64,000 bases of DNA from Inia geoffrensis (Eukaryota > Chordata > Mammalia > Artiodactyla > Iniidae): assembly GCA_036417435.1 (NCBI GenBank), contig CM070915.1:78307799-78371798 (forward strand), written 5' to 3'. Shown here piece by piece: positions 1 to 10,702 of the stretch. A program made the position numbers and the translations under genes. How positions within the stretch are numbered: position 1 is the first letter of the stretch; each line of letters opens with the position of its first letter. A model generated the notes under the pieces. That model was given only the letters and a program-made list of their open reading frames with translations, had not been told where the DNA came from and did not search any database.

Positions 1-814
1 CAGAGGGCCACAGCCCACGAAGAGACCCCAAGACCTAGACATCCCCACCCCGTCCAGGGTGCCCACCAGCGCCCCCTGTTGGAGCTACCTGAGCCGAGGA
101 ACCAGAAACAAGTGAAGAGGACACCCTGGGTGGTGCAGCCCCAGAAGACGCCACATGGAGTAGGATGAACGTCTGAATCCCTAAGCAGAGTCAAGGAACT
201 GCAGAGGGTCGTCGTTTCGGAAGCAAAGTTTCAAGTTCGCTTGTTTTGCAGCAATAAGACACTCTTTACCTAACGCTCTCCCAAGCTTCCACGCACTTTG
301 GTTCTGCAGACTGACTCCTCCTGGTCCAGAATCAAGGTCCAATGTTACTCATTCATTGGATTGGTGGAGCTCAGGTTTTCCGTCTAAGGACCCGAGTAAG
401 AGTCCAGGTGCCCCCAGGCCAGCTGCAAGCTCCCTGTGCCCACGTAGGAATGGGACAAGTTCCGCCTCACTGCCTGGGGATGAGGAATGCCAGAAAACAA
501 TAACAGCGAGGTGTCTTTGAAACAACAACGCTGATGCTTCAGTTCTTCTGCCCATGATGGAGACTATGAATTTCTAGATGGAGGGGCTCCCTCGCTCCCT
601 GTGCCCTCGGCAGGACAGCAGACACGGTGACAGCATGGTGTGTCCAGGGGGTGTCTGTCGGTGACTGGACGGTGTCGCTATCCCGGCCATGGAATGAGAG
701 GCCTCGGCCCCAAAGGACACTTCTTAGACTTAGATGTATGTTAAAGTGACTATTTTGAACACCACTGAGAGTACAGGACTTTTAAGCACCACTTTCCCAT
801 TTGGCCTGAGCATG
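1..814. other. Unique-looking non-coding sequence
   Basis: I recognise no exon, RNA gene or repeat family here. The only longer frame (about 68 codons on the minus strand near 349-555) has no recognisable protein features and is probably chance. One CTCF-like motif lies near the left edge and is listed separately. Confidence 0.5.
69..82 (-). promoter_or_regulatory. CTCF-like motif
   Basis: The reverse strand reads ccaacagggggcgc, which matches 13 of 14 positions of the core CCASYAGRKGGCRS. The flank (a further tgg) also resembles the extended consensus. It is a sequence match only. Occupancy depends on cell type and methylation and cannot be judged from sequence. Confidence 0.4.
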
Positions 815-935
815 AACTTTGCAATTAGACAAACATGGAGTGAGTTCCCGGCTTTGCTGATCACTCTCTGTGCGATTTTGGACCTTGCTTAACTTCCCTG
901 CAATCGACTTCCTTTTTCTGGAAAGCGGTAATAAA
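815..935 (+). repeat. MIR SINE (old mammalian-wide repeat)
   Basis: The order of motifs follows the MIR core. A 'gcaattagacaaac..ggagtgagttcccggctttgc' region is followed by a 'ctgtgcgattttggaccttgcttaacttccctg' region, as in 'gtgtgaccttgggcaagttacttaacctc'. A 'cctttttctggaaagcggtaataa' end follows. Divergence is high, as expected for this ancient family. Its 3' end merges into the tandem duplication that starts at 926. Confidence 0.65.
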
Positions 936-1102
936 AAATCCCTGTATCACTATTGATATTACATTTTTTGTTGATTAGATATAATATTGTGATATTTATC
1001 AAGATCCTATTCAATCGGTAATAAAAAATCCCTGTATCACTATTTATACATTTTTTGTTGATTAGATATAATATTGTGATATTTATCAAGATCCTATTCA
1101 AT
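926..1102. repeat. Two-copy tandem duplication of a ~90 bp AT-rich unit
   Basis: Both copies start with cggtaataaaaaatccctgt. Copy 1 is 926-1015 (90 bp) and copy 2 is 1016-1102 (87 bp). They differ only around 'attgatattac' versus 'atttatac'; the rest is identical by eye. The frame at 889-1131 owes its repeated peptide to this duplication and is not a gene. Near-identity in neutral AT-rich DNA suggests a recent event. Confidence 0.9.
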
Positions 1103-2819
1103 TTTTCTTTAGTTCTGTCTATAACCTCCATGAAGATAAAATATTTCTAATAAAAATAATTGCACTCAATTACTGGCGCTAAATTTTATGTTCATCTATT
1201 CGTTGCAGAGACAGTTTTTGAAAATTTACATAAGTCTATAAAGAATGCACCTATTTTCCATTCCCTGAATAGAAAGACTTTTTGTGATGGTTGCTTTTTA
1301 ATTAACGTTACAATAAATTCTTATTGCATGAATTAACCATTAGATGGCAGGACTTCAGAGAAAACTGACATTCTGCTGTCCCTGTGCACATACTATCTGC
1401 ATAACCCAAAAGATAATTAGCAAAGAGGCCCTAGCTCCAGTTCAGAGTTTTAAATTCAAGCTTGGCTCATTTATATTTTGAGCGTTATGCCATCTTCTTT
1501 CAGGCTAATAATAATTTGCATTTTTTGTATAATCAATACAAATACATCCCATTTTATACGAAAGGATGATGACATGATAGATATAAGGAAAAGTGCTATT
1601 TAAAACATGAGGGGAGATACATAATCCATCTCACAGTAGGTGGCTCTTAGTTTAGGGAAAATGTTTTTGAGGGAAAAGGTAAGGTCCCCAGTGTAAAATC
1701 TGGAAGGGCATAGAGAACACAGAAAGCTGGTTTTTCAGCTTAATAAAATGATGGAGAAACTAGAAGACAGAAGTCGAGTACCACAGAGACCAGGAGAACA
1801 GGCAAGGGTGTGAGGACTCCAAGAGCAGGGCAAGCTGACTTCCACACCTCCCTTTTCCTCACAGACACCTGTGACCTCGGCTGTAGAATTGCAGGCCCTG
1901 AAGCATCTCGTCCTTTTGAATACTATATAATATCTCCCCCTGGACTTGTGATCTCACGTGCATTAACGTGCTCTCAGCCCCGGGCTACATTCGGATGCCC
2001 TCAACTTCAAACCCACCAACAGCAGCTTGGGTTTCAGTCACACAGGGACACGCATATCCTATATTACCCTGGCACTCTTGGCAAGAGCTCAAAAGTAATT
2101 GTACGCTACGTTAATGTTCAACAAGCCCTTTCAAAATGTTTCTGAAGGCGGTGATAAAGTTTCAGGGGCCCTTTCCCCCCCTAGGCATTTATAAATACTG
2201 AATTGGTTTAGTAAAGGGGCACTATTGGAAGGCTTCACCATAAACTGCACCTCTTAAAATGATCTTTCAGTACATCACATAGAAATTCCCCAGACTACGG
2301 TGTTGGAACAGATGGCACAATCGTACTGTTTAGCATTGAGGCCACCCTTGGACTGATAATTCCAATTATGAAATTTAAGTCATGGAGGAGCAGATTTTGC
2401 TGCTGGCGCCGCTCAGAAGTGTGTTTTCCTAGGTCACACATTTCTCCATGTTCTGTCACACGGTAGGCGAGAGGCATCTGATGACACTCACACAAGACCA
2501 CTGCCAGAAATGCAAAACCTAGTTTGAGGACCCTCTAGGTTTGCCTCAGACAGAATCCAAGCCTCCTAGGATGGACTTGGGAAGCCCACCTTCGCACCAT
2601 CTTTCTTCCACTTGAGAGGCCCCTCTGAATCCAGAGGGAAGAATGAAATAACGAAATCGTGGCAGAATGAAGCCAGAAAGCAACCCCTTGTTTTCCAAAA
2701 CTGAACAGAATAAACCGTAACAAAGCTTAGAAGCAGTTTAAACTCTGCAGGAGCCATCCCACAAGGGAAGGGACACACTTCACACTGCTTAGGATCTTTG
2801 AAAAGAGAGTGATTCAAAA
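1103..2819. other. Non-coding stretch, nothing recognised
   Basis: AT-rich sequence with no repeat family I can name. A 111-codon plus-strand frame at 1810-2145 has no recognisable domain, and I treat it as chance. A CTCF-like motif sits at 1337-1350. Confidence 0.5.
1337..1350 (+). promoter_or_regulatory. CTCF-like motif
   Basis: The sequence ccattagatggcag matches 13 of 14 positions of CCASYAGRKGGCRS; only the fourth position deviates. The surroundings are AT-rich and the motif is isolated. A chance match is quite possible. Confidence 0.3.
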
Positions 2820-2830
2820 AGAAAGACAAG

Positions 2831-3049
2831 GGCTTCCCTGGTGGCACAGTGGTTGAGAGTCCGCCTGCCGATGCAGGGCACACGGGTTCGATGCCCGGTC
2901 TGGGAGGATCCCACATGCCGCGGAGTGGCTGGGCCCGTGAGCCATGGCCGCTGACCCTGCGCGTCCGGAGCCTGTGCTCCGCAACGGGAGAGGCCGCAGC
3001 AGTGAGGGGCCCGCATACCGCAAAAAAAAAAAAAGAAAGAAAGAAAGAG
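2831..3049 (+). mobile_element. CHR SINE, short form, full length
   Basis: A tRNA-derived cetartiodactyl SINE. The head is ggcttccctggtggcacagt, with a B-box-like 'acgggttcgatgcccgg' and a GC-rich body 'gcggagtggctgggcccgtgag..gcgcgtccggagcctgtgctccgc'. It ends '..cccgcataccgc' followed by an A-rich tail drifting to GAAA. It is flanked by a perfect 11 bp TSD, agaaagacaag, at 2820-2830 and 3050-3060. This family is transcribed by pol III and copied by L1-type reverse transcriptase. The frames through it on both strands are SINE artefacts. Confidence 0.95.
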
Positions 3050-3417
3050 AGAAAGACAAGGGGGACTGAGCCTTTTGAGTACCTCACACTCCTGCTTCTC
3101 AACCCACAGGGATTGTGTGTGTGTTGGGGAGAAAGGGTGATTTATAAACCCTCCAAAATCCTGCAATACCATCCAATTTTCAGAAAAGTGAGCTAATGGG
3201 GATTGGTGCCTTTAGAGGCTTGCCCGAAAAGACAGAGAAAACCATCTGAAAGTGGAAATGTCTCTCACCACTTCCACCTGGGAAGAAAATGCCGGGATTT
3301 GTCATTTTGTTTTGGATTTTTTTAGTGGTAAGAGGAGGGGATAGGATAGTGTTGGCTCAGATTTCTGGAGAAAGATATTGATGAAAAAGGTAATTATCAC
3401 AGTTATTGTACTGTCAG

Positions 3418-3540
3418 CTTCCATAACAAAATACCATAGACTGGGGAACTTAACAACAAAAATGTATTTTCTCACAGTTCTGGAGGCTGGAAGTCCAAGA
3501 TCAAATGTGGGCAGGTTTGGTTCTGCTGAGGCCTCTCTCA
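3418..3540 (-). mobile_element. MaLR LTR fragment (MLT1/MST-type), antisense
   Basis: Contains 'ccataacaaaataccatagactgggg..cttaacaac' and 'tctcacagttctggaggctggaagtccaagatcaa'. This is the reverse complement of the 3' end of MaLR LTRs. Only about 120 bp remain, and it runs straight into the GATA/GA microsatellite. Confidence 0.8.
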
Positions 3541-3622
3541 TTGGATGAGATATAGATAGATAGGTAGATAGATAGATAAATAGATATAGATATAGATATA
3601 CGAGAGAGAGAGAGAGAGAGAT
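3541..3622. repeat. GATA/TAGA then (GA)n compound microsatellite
   Basis: About 60 bp of tagata-type units with several interruptions is followed by a pure (GA) run of roughly ten units. It probably mutates by slippage. It sits exactly between an LTR fragment and an L1 fragment. Confidence 0.9.
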
Positions 3623-3639
3623 CTCCAAGGTAATATACT

Positions 3640-3890
3640 TTAAAGCTATTAGAATAGGCTCAGCAAGACTGTAGGATATAAGACCAATATACAAAAGTCA
3701 GTAGCATTTCTTTACACCAGCAATGAACAATAAAATTCAGGAAACAATTTTATTTACAGTAACATCAAAAAGACGAAAATGCTTAGCAATAAATTTAACA
3801 AAAAAGTGCAAGATTCTAAAACTACAACTCATCATTAAAAGAAATTAAAGAATAACTAAATAAACAGGAAGACTTCCATACTCATGGGAA
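3640..3890 (+). mobile_element. L1 ORF2 fragment (reverse transcriptase region), decayed
   Basis: Motif order matches L1 ORF2: 'aagctattagaa..', 'gcaagactgtaggatataagaccaatatacaaaagtcagtagcatttctttacac', 'caatgaacaataa', 'gaaacaattttatttacagtaacatcaaaaagacgaaaatgcttagcaataaatttaac', and 'ggaagacttccatactcatggga'. Frame shifts and stops show it is dead. It lacks both L1 ends. Confidence 0.85.
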
Positions 3891-4812
3891 GGGTTCCCTC
3901 ATCTTCTTTTGGGGGTAGGTAGTCTATGAAGAATTCGTATTAATTTCTTGAACATTCGGTAGAATTCTCTAGGAATCTTCACCAGCCTGCTCATCCACTT
4001 CTCAGGCCCCAGGTGGGCTGGAATCAGAGCCTCCACTTCCAGTCCCCACGAGCTCCCCAAGTGCTGGCTAACTTGGGAGTTTTTTGGTCTTTAGAGAGAG
4101 GAGAGGAGCTGAATACAGAAAGAATGGGCAACTCAAATGGAGACACGAGGTTTGCATTTAAGTTGAAGTTCCACAGTAGAGGTTGAAGTGTCTGGTATAC
4201 AACAGATTCTTAGTAAGTGTGGAATAACACACTTTAAGTATTTTTGCATAAATTGAGCAGGGCGGTATATTTAGGACACCTCTACCCAGTTGTTTCTCAC
4301 TCTCCATATTTATTAAGCAGCTACTTTGTTTCCCATCTTAACACTCTTTTGTTTCCAACATTCTAAACAACAGAATCTGCCTTAACCGGTGGCTAGTGAT
4401 GGGCACCTCCTGACAGTGGCTCTTCTGCTAACCCGGTATCAAAGGATTCCCTTTTTTGAGTCTCTAAAATCTCACAAGAGCTTCCTGAAGCATTATGAGA
4501 TTCCCAATCATCAAAAAAACATTTTGATTCCCTACCTTGAAGGTGTCCAAGTGCATTTTTATATGGCGGCACAAACAGCAGTCATGGGTACCACAGGGCC
4601 AGGCTGGTCCTAAGGCATGGCAGGCCCTCTCGGGCCTTCTAAGGGCCCTGAGGACAGGCCATCAGGTTTCCTTCTGCTCATCCAGCCACAGGGACCCACC
4701 GCACACAGAGGGATGGGGCCGGGGTCACCATCCACAGAAGAAGGAAATTTTAAAATGCTGAGAATACCTTTCTTTTCATCTTATTTTTCTTATTATGCGA
4801 TATTTCAGATAT
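3891..4812. other. Non-coding stretch, nothing recognised
   Basis: No repeat family or exon was recognised. Short plus-strand frames at 4389-4814 overlap each other in different frames and have no protein signature. Confidence 0.5.
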
Positions 4813-4825
4813 AGCAAAACGTTTT

Positions 4826-4900
4826 TGTTTGTTTGTTTGTTTTTGCGGTACGCGGGCATCGGCAGGCGGACTCTCAACCACTGCGCCGCCAGGAAAGTCC
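4826..4900 (-). mobile_element. Internally deleted short CHR SINE, antisense
   Basis: A T-rich tail (gtttgtttgtttgtttttgc) and the terminal 'gcggtacgcgggc' of the short CHR form run directly into the element's head, 'atcggcaggcggactctcaaccactgcgccgccaggaaagtcc'. About 130 bp of body is missing. Flanking copies of agcaaaac(g/a)tttt at 4813-4825 and 4901-4913 form a 13 bp TSD with one mismatch. The element therefore entered as a unit and both its ends are preserved. Confidence 0.88.
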
Positions 4901-4913
4901 AGCAAAACATTTT

Positions 4914-6039
4914 GAAGGTAATTTTATAAACACTCGTGTACCCTGAATCCGGCTTAAGAAATTGGACTGTATAGACACATTTTGTTCTTAGGTGTTTGAA
5001 CATTCATTTCATTTGCTCCCTGGCCTTTATTTTAATTACATGACAAGACGTCTGTAAAAAAAAAAAAAGCCTGGACAAAAACTAGAATCCAGAGTTCAGG
5101 CCACATCCTCAGCTGAAATGTCCTTCCGATTTCTCCTGTGCCTCAGACCAGCGGAAGCCTTCGTGTCCTAATTGCCGTCAGCTACTCCGTGTTTTGATTT
5201 TTACTTGTTCAAAAGCAAGCAACCAAAAACTTGCCCCCTCCCAAATCCCTTTAAAATCAACCTGTACAAAACCTTGATCTTGACATTCGCAGGTGATGTA
5301 CATTAAGAAAAGCTTTTAGGGTATTGTTACTAATTACCTTTAAAATTGTTTTAGGCTTCTTTTGTCATTCATTAGCTATTTAGACAATGAATGACTACAA
5401 CATCTGGTTCTTTTTATGAATTCACATAACATTATAAGATGAATATGGAAAATAGTCACTTCATTTTGGCCATTTTTAGGCTTTCTGAATCAAGAGGTGC
5501 CCTGCATCCGGCCACTGTCAGTTAGTGGAGAAACAGCATTATTTCAGGATCAGGGCACTCCCCAACATTCCTACTGGAAGCTGGAGTTTGTAGCGTACCC
5601 AGTTCTGACTGTAATCTAGTCTGAAGCTGAAATAATCATGCGAGTGTCTGTTAAAACCTCTTGAAAATCATCCTTGTCAGGAACAATTGCTGAAGTTTGA
5701 GCAAAGCGAATTTACACGCCAATTTATGAATACTGGTTGGCTTTATTTTACCGATTCTGAAAACGCTTTCCGTTTCGTTGTCTAATTTAGTGGATGTATA
5801 CATCATGTCTCTTTGTTAAAGAACTGTGGATGAATCATTTGTTTTCTTTTAAACCTTGGAATTGACCCAGAATTATGACTGATCCATTACTTTTCTCACA
5901 AAATGTCACACTTGGTAGGAGAAAAGGATTCAGAGACAACAGACCCAACACATTTTCTCCTTAGTTTCCTAGAAAAAGAGATTGTGAGTTCGGATCAGAT
6001 TCACTACTTGTTCACGCAGAACAAAAGTGAAAAATCAAA
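4914..6039. other. AT-rich non-coding stretch
   Basis: No exon, RNA gene or repeat family recognised. It contains a short A-run near 5057. Confidence 0.5.
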
Positions 6040-6445
6040 TGTGTGTGTTACTCCATTAGTTTCCTGGGGGCGGGTAAAACAAAACATCATAGCCTGGGTG
6101 ACTTAAAAGCACAAATTGATTTCTTGCAGTTCTGGAGGCTGGAGGTCTGAGGTCAAGGTGTCGGCAGGGCTGGTTTCTCTAGAAGCCTCTCCTGGGCGTG
6201 TGGATGGCCATCTTCTCCCCATGTCCTCACGTGGTCTCCCCTCTGTGTGTACCTGTCTGCCGTCTCTGTGTCCTGATCTCCTCTTTCTATAAGGACATCC
6301 GTCAGGTTAGATTAGGACCCACCCTAATGACCTCATTTCACCTTAATCACCTCTTGAAAGACCCTGCCTCCAAATACAGTCCCTGTCTCAGGGATGGGGT
6401 TAGGGCTTCAGCACATGTAATGCGGGGACACGATTCAGCCCCTGG
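6040..6445 (-). mobile_element. MLT1-type MaLR LTR, nearly full length, antisense
   Basis: It reads 'attagtttcctgggggcgggtaaaacaaaacatcatagcctgggtgacttaaaag', then 'gcagttctggaggctggaggtctgaggtcaaggtgtcggcagggctgg', 'atggccatcttctccccatgtcctcacgtgg', 'attaggacccaccctaatgacctcatttcaccttaatcacctcttgaaagaccctgcctccaaatacagtc' and 'ggggacacgattcagccc'. This is the full MLT1 order in reverse complement. No internal retroviral sequence adjoins it, so it is a solitary LTR. Confidence 0.9.
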
Positions 6446-6724
6446 TGGCTACACAGCACGCCTGCAAAGCTGCTTGGTCACCGGTGGGTGGAGGATGGGT
6501 CTCCAGGGGCCACTTTCTGGAGGAAGCCCTTGTGTTTGAATTCGAGGGGATGATTTTTATCCTCACTTTCCATTCTGATTAAATATTAACTACCACAGCT
6601 GAATCCAAGGGTCTGCTACAATTGACAGAAAAAGGAATAAATTATGGGACATTCAGCCGAGAAGAAAATATTCACCTTCATTCCCTAAGGCTCCAAGCCT
6701 GGGCTGGGTGTGTCTCTGGTGTCT

Positions 6725-6950
6725 CTGAAGCGGCCGTGGCCTCTGCCAGGAATGGACCTGCCCCTGCGCGCTGGGAGCGTCCCCGCGGCCCCGAGGGAAG
6801 GCAGGGAATGTGGTAGCCCAGCCGCGCGCTCGGAGCCGCGGGTAAGAGCCATCCCTGCGTCCGGGGCTGGTCCCCTTCGGCCACCTCCGGGCACAGGCTG
6901 TGTCCCTTCGGGGAGGCGACCAGGGGCAGCACCTGCCTTCGCCTTGAAGT
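6725..6950. promoter_or_regulatory. Small CpG-rich patch
   Basis: By hand count there are about 21 CpG in ~225 bp at roughly 70% GC, so CpG observed/expected is near 0.7. The neighbours are AT-rich and CpG-poor. The patch contains 'gccgcgggtaagagcc' around 6835-6850, a good match to a 5' splice donor on the plus strand. No SINE or known repeat explains the CpGs. This could be an orphan CpG island or the promoter/first exon of a non-coding transcript. It is below the usual length threshold for an island. Confidence 0.4.
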
Positions 6951-7091
6951 TGCTTTCTCCAGGAGCCCTCAAATCTGAGTGGAATGATTCCAGCCCTTCT
7001 TATACATATAAAATATATATTCTGTCATTTTTATTTTCATGAATGGAGACAGTGGAATTGTATGCATAATATATTTAAGAAAATCATGTTA

Positions 7092-7230
7092 GGGACTTCC
7101 CTGGTGGTCCAGTGCATAAGACTCCACGCTCCCAGTGCAGAGGGCCCGGGTTCAATCCCGGGCCGGGGAACTAGTTCCCGTGTGCCATAACTGAGACCCA
7201 GCACAGCCTAAATAAATAAATTTTTTTTTT
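7092..7230 (+). mobile_element. CHR-related SINE (short single-head type)
   Basis: Head gggacttccctggtggtcca, then 'gtgcataagactccacgctcccagtgcag..gcccgggttcaatcccgggccggggaact', then 'tgagacccagcacagcctaaataaataaattttt'. It lacks the GC-rich body of the short form and the ActactGAGCC body of the long form. The TSD atcatgtta occurs at 7083-7091 and again at 7433-7441, beyond the GAAA tract. The tract therefore belongs to this element's tail. Confidence 0.88.
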
Positions 7231-7431
<201 letters not shown>

Positions 7432-7441
7432 CATCATGTTA

Positions 7442-9519
7442 TATCCTGGGCACTTAATCCTCAGCCTGCGAAGTTACTGCCACAGAACCTCCATGGCCTA
7501 AGGATCTCCTGGGATTTCTTAAGGATTCTTTAGAAAGAGAAGCAATGAGAGACGTGCGTCATCTTGAAGTGGTTGGACTTCTAAGGTCCGGAAGAAAGCG
7601 TGGGTTGCAGAGGCAGCCTGAGCCTCAGCTGCTACCAGGGGTCACAGGGGAGACGTCCTGTCTGAGGCTGAGAGGAATGAAAACTGGTCAGGACTATTTT
7701 GGGTTTCGCCTTTCTCCCTGGAGATCTGCTTGCATACAGGAATTTACAGTGGTCAAATTTGGAGCATTTTTACTTTGCTGGGAGTATCATTAGTTGGCCT
7801 GTCCCTTGCATTATGATGTCTGGAGAACTACACTCGACGGAGAACTACACTCGACTACCCAACTGGGCAGGACGAGGGCTGCAGGTAGAGCAGGAAGGGG
7901 CTTGTCGGCTCAGAACAACACGGTCCTGGAGAAAACAGGGTGCATGAATACCTGTGCTGGTACCTCTGATGTATATCTGGGGGGGATACGGGCCAGTGGC
8001 ACCCAGCTCATGAAGCCAGAACAAGGTTTGGGGAGAAAACATCAGACTTCTGATCTCCCCCACCCAGGGTCCCACCACGAGCCTGTGGTAGAAGATGCAG
8101 CCCCCAGGAATGCTCTCCAGTCCCTGGATACTTTCCTGGGCACTTTTCCTAGAAGGACACCCCTGGCCTTTGCCCCTCGTCACTCTCCCCAGGGGAGGCA
8201 TGGCTTCTCTCACCGGTGAATCTCCAGGGCATGAGCTGTCTGGGTGGCCCCCCCTTCCTCTTCCACAGGAGCGGCTGCCCCGGCCTCAGCCTGCCCTCCC
8301 TCGTTCAGTGGAGTCTGCAGCCTGCAGGTGGGGGGCCTGTAGCTCGGGGGCGGCGGAGTCCGTTCAGGCGGGTGGAGAAGAGGTGTGGGGCAGGGCGCTG
8401 CTGGCCAGGCCCCATCCTCATTCTCCACCTCAGCAGCGCGCTAGGACAGAGGATAGAATTTGGACCCCTGTGATTTCTGCACCTCCTTCACTGGCTGCAC
8501 ACTTGGAGAAGGGTCCAAGTGTGCATGATTATCACCACTCACACCTCAACTGCGGTAACAGAAAGCTCTGCTGGAGCTGCCTGGACAGCCTGGGACTTAG
8601 AGCGTGGTGGCTACAGCTTTTTGGTCCCTGTTTGAAACTCTGCCACCCCGGCCCTCCCGCCACCAAGATGCCAGGACATATGCTCCAGGGGAGCCGCGCT
8701 TTTCACGGGGTGGATCACTGGATCTCAGCTAACAGTCATGCCTGGCTGGGGAGGCGAGGAAAAGCGAAATCTACACCCGTGTGTAATGCTAACCTCGAGT
8801 CCCGACTGCCTACTCCTCACCCTTTTAACCGCCACAAACCCCAATGAAGAACAAACAAAGTCCACTTTCTTTGGGACGGTCTCCCTCCTCGCCCTGGTCC
8901 CGTGCCGTCTCCCCTCTGTGAGCTCCTCGAGTTTTTGGAACTTCGAGAGTGAAGTTTGCCGTATTCTAACACAGGGTAGTGCTGCTGGCTTAGCCGCTAC
9001 TGGACTCAAAGCCGCACCAGGGCAGGAACATCGTCGTGGTCACCGCGTGTCCTCAGGACGGTGACCCCAAAGAGCACTTGCCGCAAGTTTGTCCGGTGAA
9101 AGGAGCTTTCCCTCCCGCTGAAAGTGTTTAAAGAGCTCAGCACCACGGCTTTGTACATCCACCCTGCAGGGAGCTATTCTTTGCCCCCCAGAAGTTGTGA
9201 ACTGCCTTTCAGACGAAAGCGTTTGATGGAAGCAGGCCTTGCTGGCCAAAGTCGCCCACCTCACCCGTCAGTCACCACGAGTGGTGCCAGGCTGTGAGTG
9301 AGCCAGGCCCCAGAGGCTTTCGGATTTCAATAAACATCCGTACTCATATGTTTAAAGCGGAAGCAAAATCCTTCAAAAGAACTGAAACCGTGTTGAAGTG
9401 AGGATGAAATACACTGATCTGAGAGCTGGCGCCGCGAGCAGTTTCCCAGCTCTTTGATCGTCACTGAGATGCGCTGAGGGTCTCACAATGGAGAAGAACG
9501 ACGCAGGTTACGCAGTCAA
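7442..9519. other. GC-rich non-coding stretch with long chance frames
   Basis: No repeat family was recognised with confidence. The longest frame in the whole window lies here: 250 codons, plus strand, 8095-8847. Its translation is rich in Pro, Ser, Gly and Ala, has no domain I recognise, and overlaps long frames in other phases. That pattern is typical of GC-rich DNA. A 17 bp tandem pair is at 7822-7855. Confidence 0.5.
7822..7855. repeat. Perfect 17 bp tandem duplication
   Basis: The unit ggagaactacactcgac occurs twice with no spacer (7822-7838 and 7839-7855) and no mismatch. Confidence 0.95.
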
Positions 9520-9640
9520 GATCCCCCCTTGTGGACGTGCGGAAACGGCCACGTGGGGAGGGTCAGCGACGTGGTGGACGAGCCCACAGCTGGTCAGTGG
9601 TTGAGACGGGTCAGAACATCCGTCCTGAGGCTGGGCTGCG
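9520..9640 (-). repeat. Probable MIR fragment, antisense
   Basis: The spacing of 'cttgtggacgtgcggaaacggccacgtggggagggtcagcgacgtggtgg' and 'agcccacagctggtcagtgg' recalls the MIR reverse strand ('gatgaggaaactgaggc..gtcacacagctagtaagtgg'). It is strongly diverged. Confidence 0.4.
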
Positions 9641-9810
9641 AGGGGCCCTGAGTATCAGTGCATATGGACTCGGCTAATCCAAACCCGACTGCTGGCAGAA
9701 CCGTTAGTGATCTTTGCGCACAAGGTGCCGTGATCCGGATCATAGGAGGAATGGTCTGCGGTCAGGCTCAAGGTCAGGCAGGAGCAGAAAAGCAGGGGGC
9801 AGGGAAGCCC

Positions 9811-9833
9811 CTAGGCGGGGGGGGCGGGGAGGC
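9811..9833 (+). other. G-run with quadruplex potential
   Basis: The segment aggcggggggggcggggagg holds an 8-G run and a 4-G run within about 20 bp, next to further GGGG near 9796-9803. It could form an intramolecular G-quadruplex. No function is implied. Confidence 0.45.
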
Positions 9834-10112
9834 AATGGAGTGTGTATTTTAGGGGACATACTGGGTGGACCAGCTTGAGAGCATTTAACAGAAATAATCT
9901 GTTGGGTACATGGCTTCCTAAATACATTAAAGATAGTTAATACTAGTTATGCTTTGCTATACTTATTTTCCCATGTGTCCTGCCAGGTCTCCCCTCTGGG
10001 CAAGACGTAAGAAAATGGTGAAGTTAGAGTGTTTTCCCACAACGAGGAAGATGTGTCCTATGTCCTCCTCTCAGAGGAGGAAAGAAAAGGCCTGGTTACA
10101 CAAACTCGATGC

Positions 10113-10200
10113 AGTCACACCCCAGAATATTATGCAGCAGTGAAAAAGCTGTGTGATGCCACACGGTTCCGAGAACTCACATGTCGTTCTGTGAATCATG
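10113..10200 (+). mobile_element. Possible L1 ORF2 3' fragment
   Basis: 'cacaccccagaatattatgcagcagtgaaaaa' resembles the L1 motif 'catggaatattactcagcagtgaaaaa', but what follows matches poorly. Short and uncertain. Confidence 0.35.
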
Positions 10201-10392
10201 CGCAGCAGCAGACAGCATCACAGGACCCACCTACTCATTTAGAGAACAAATAGGGCAGCCTCAGCCCACTCAGACCTCCGTGGGCTTAGTACAAAGATGC
10301 CACACAGAAGCAGCTCTGGAGGGGCCGGGAACACGCCCTTGTTAGCCTGTATCCATCCACACCACTCACATTTGTGCCGACAAGAATGTGTA

Positions 10393-10540
10393 GGGACTTC
10401 CCTGGTGGTCCAGTGGTAAATAATCCGCCTCCCAGTGCAGGGGACGCAGTTGGATCCCTGGTCAGGGAATTAATCAGATAGAAGCCCGCGTGCCACAAGG
10501 TGCCACACCTAAGACCCAACGCAGCCAAAAGAAAAAAGAA
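10393..10540 (+). mobile_element. CHR-related SINE (short single-head type)
   Basis: Head gggacttccctggtggtcca, 'gtggtaaataatccgcctcccagtgcagggg', a degraded B-box 'cagttggatccctgg', then 'aagacccaacgcagccaaaag' and an A-rich tail. No convincing TSD was seen. It resembles the element at 7092. Confidence 0.88.
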
Positions 10541-10702
10541 ACAGTGTATATATGTGATAATTTTGTTAAAAGATACATTTAAAAGCATGGTTTCCAAACT
10601 GATTATTTTTGTCTTGTGGACAAAAAGGAAACGTCTACCAAATTTTCTTGGCTTGTGGGGATAAGCAAAAGCTAAAGCGAGAAAATCTGGGGAAGATGTG
10701 GC

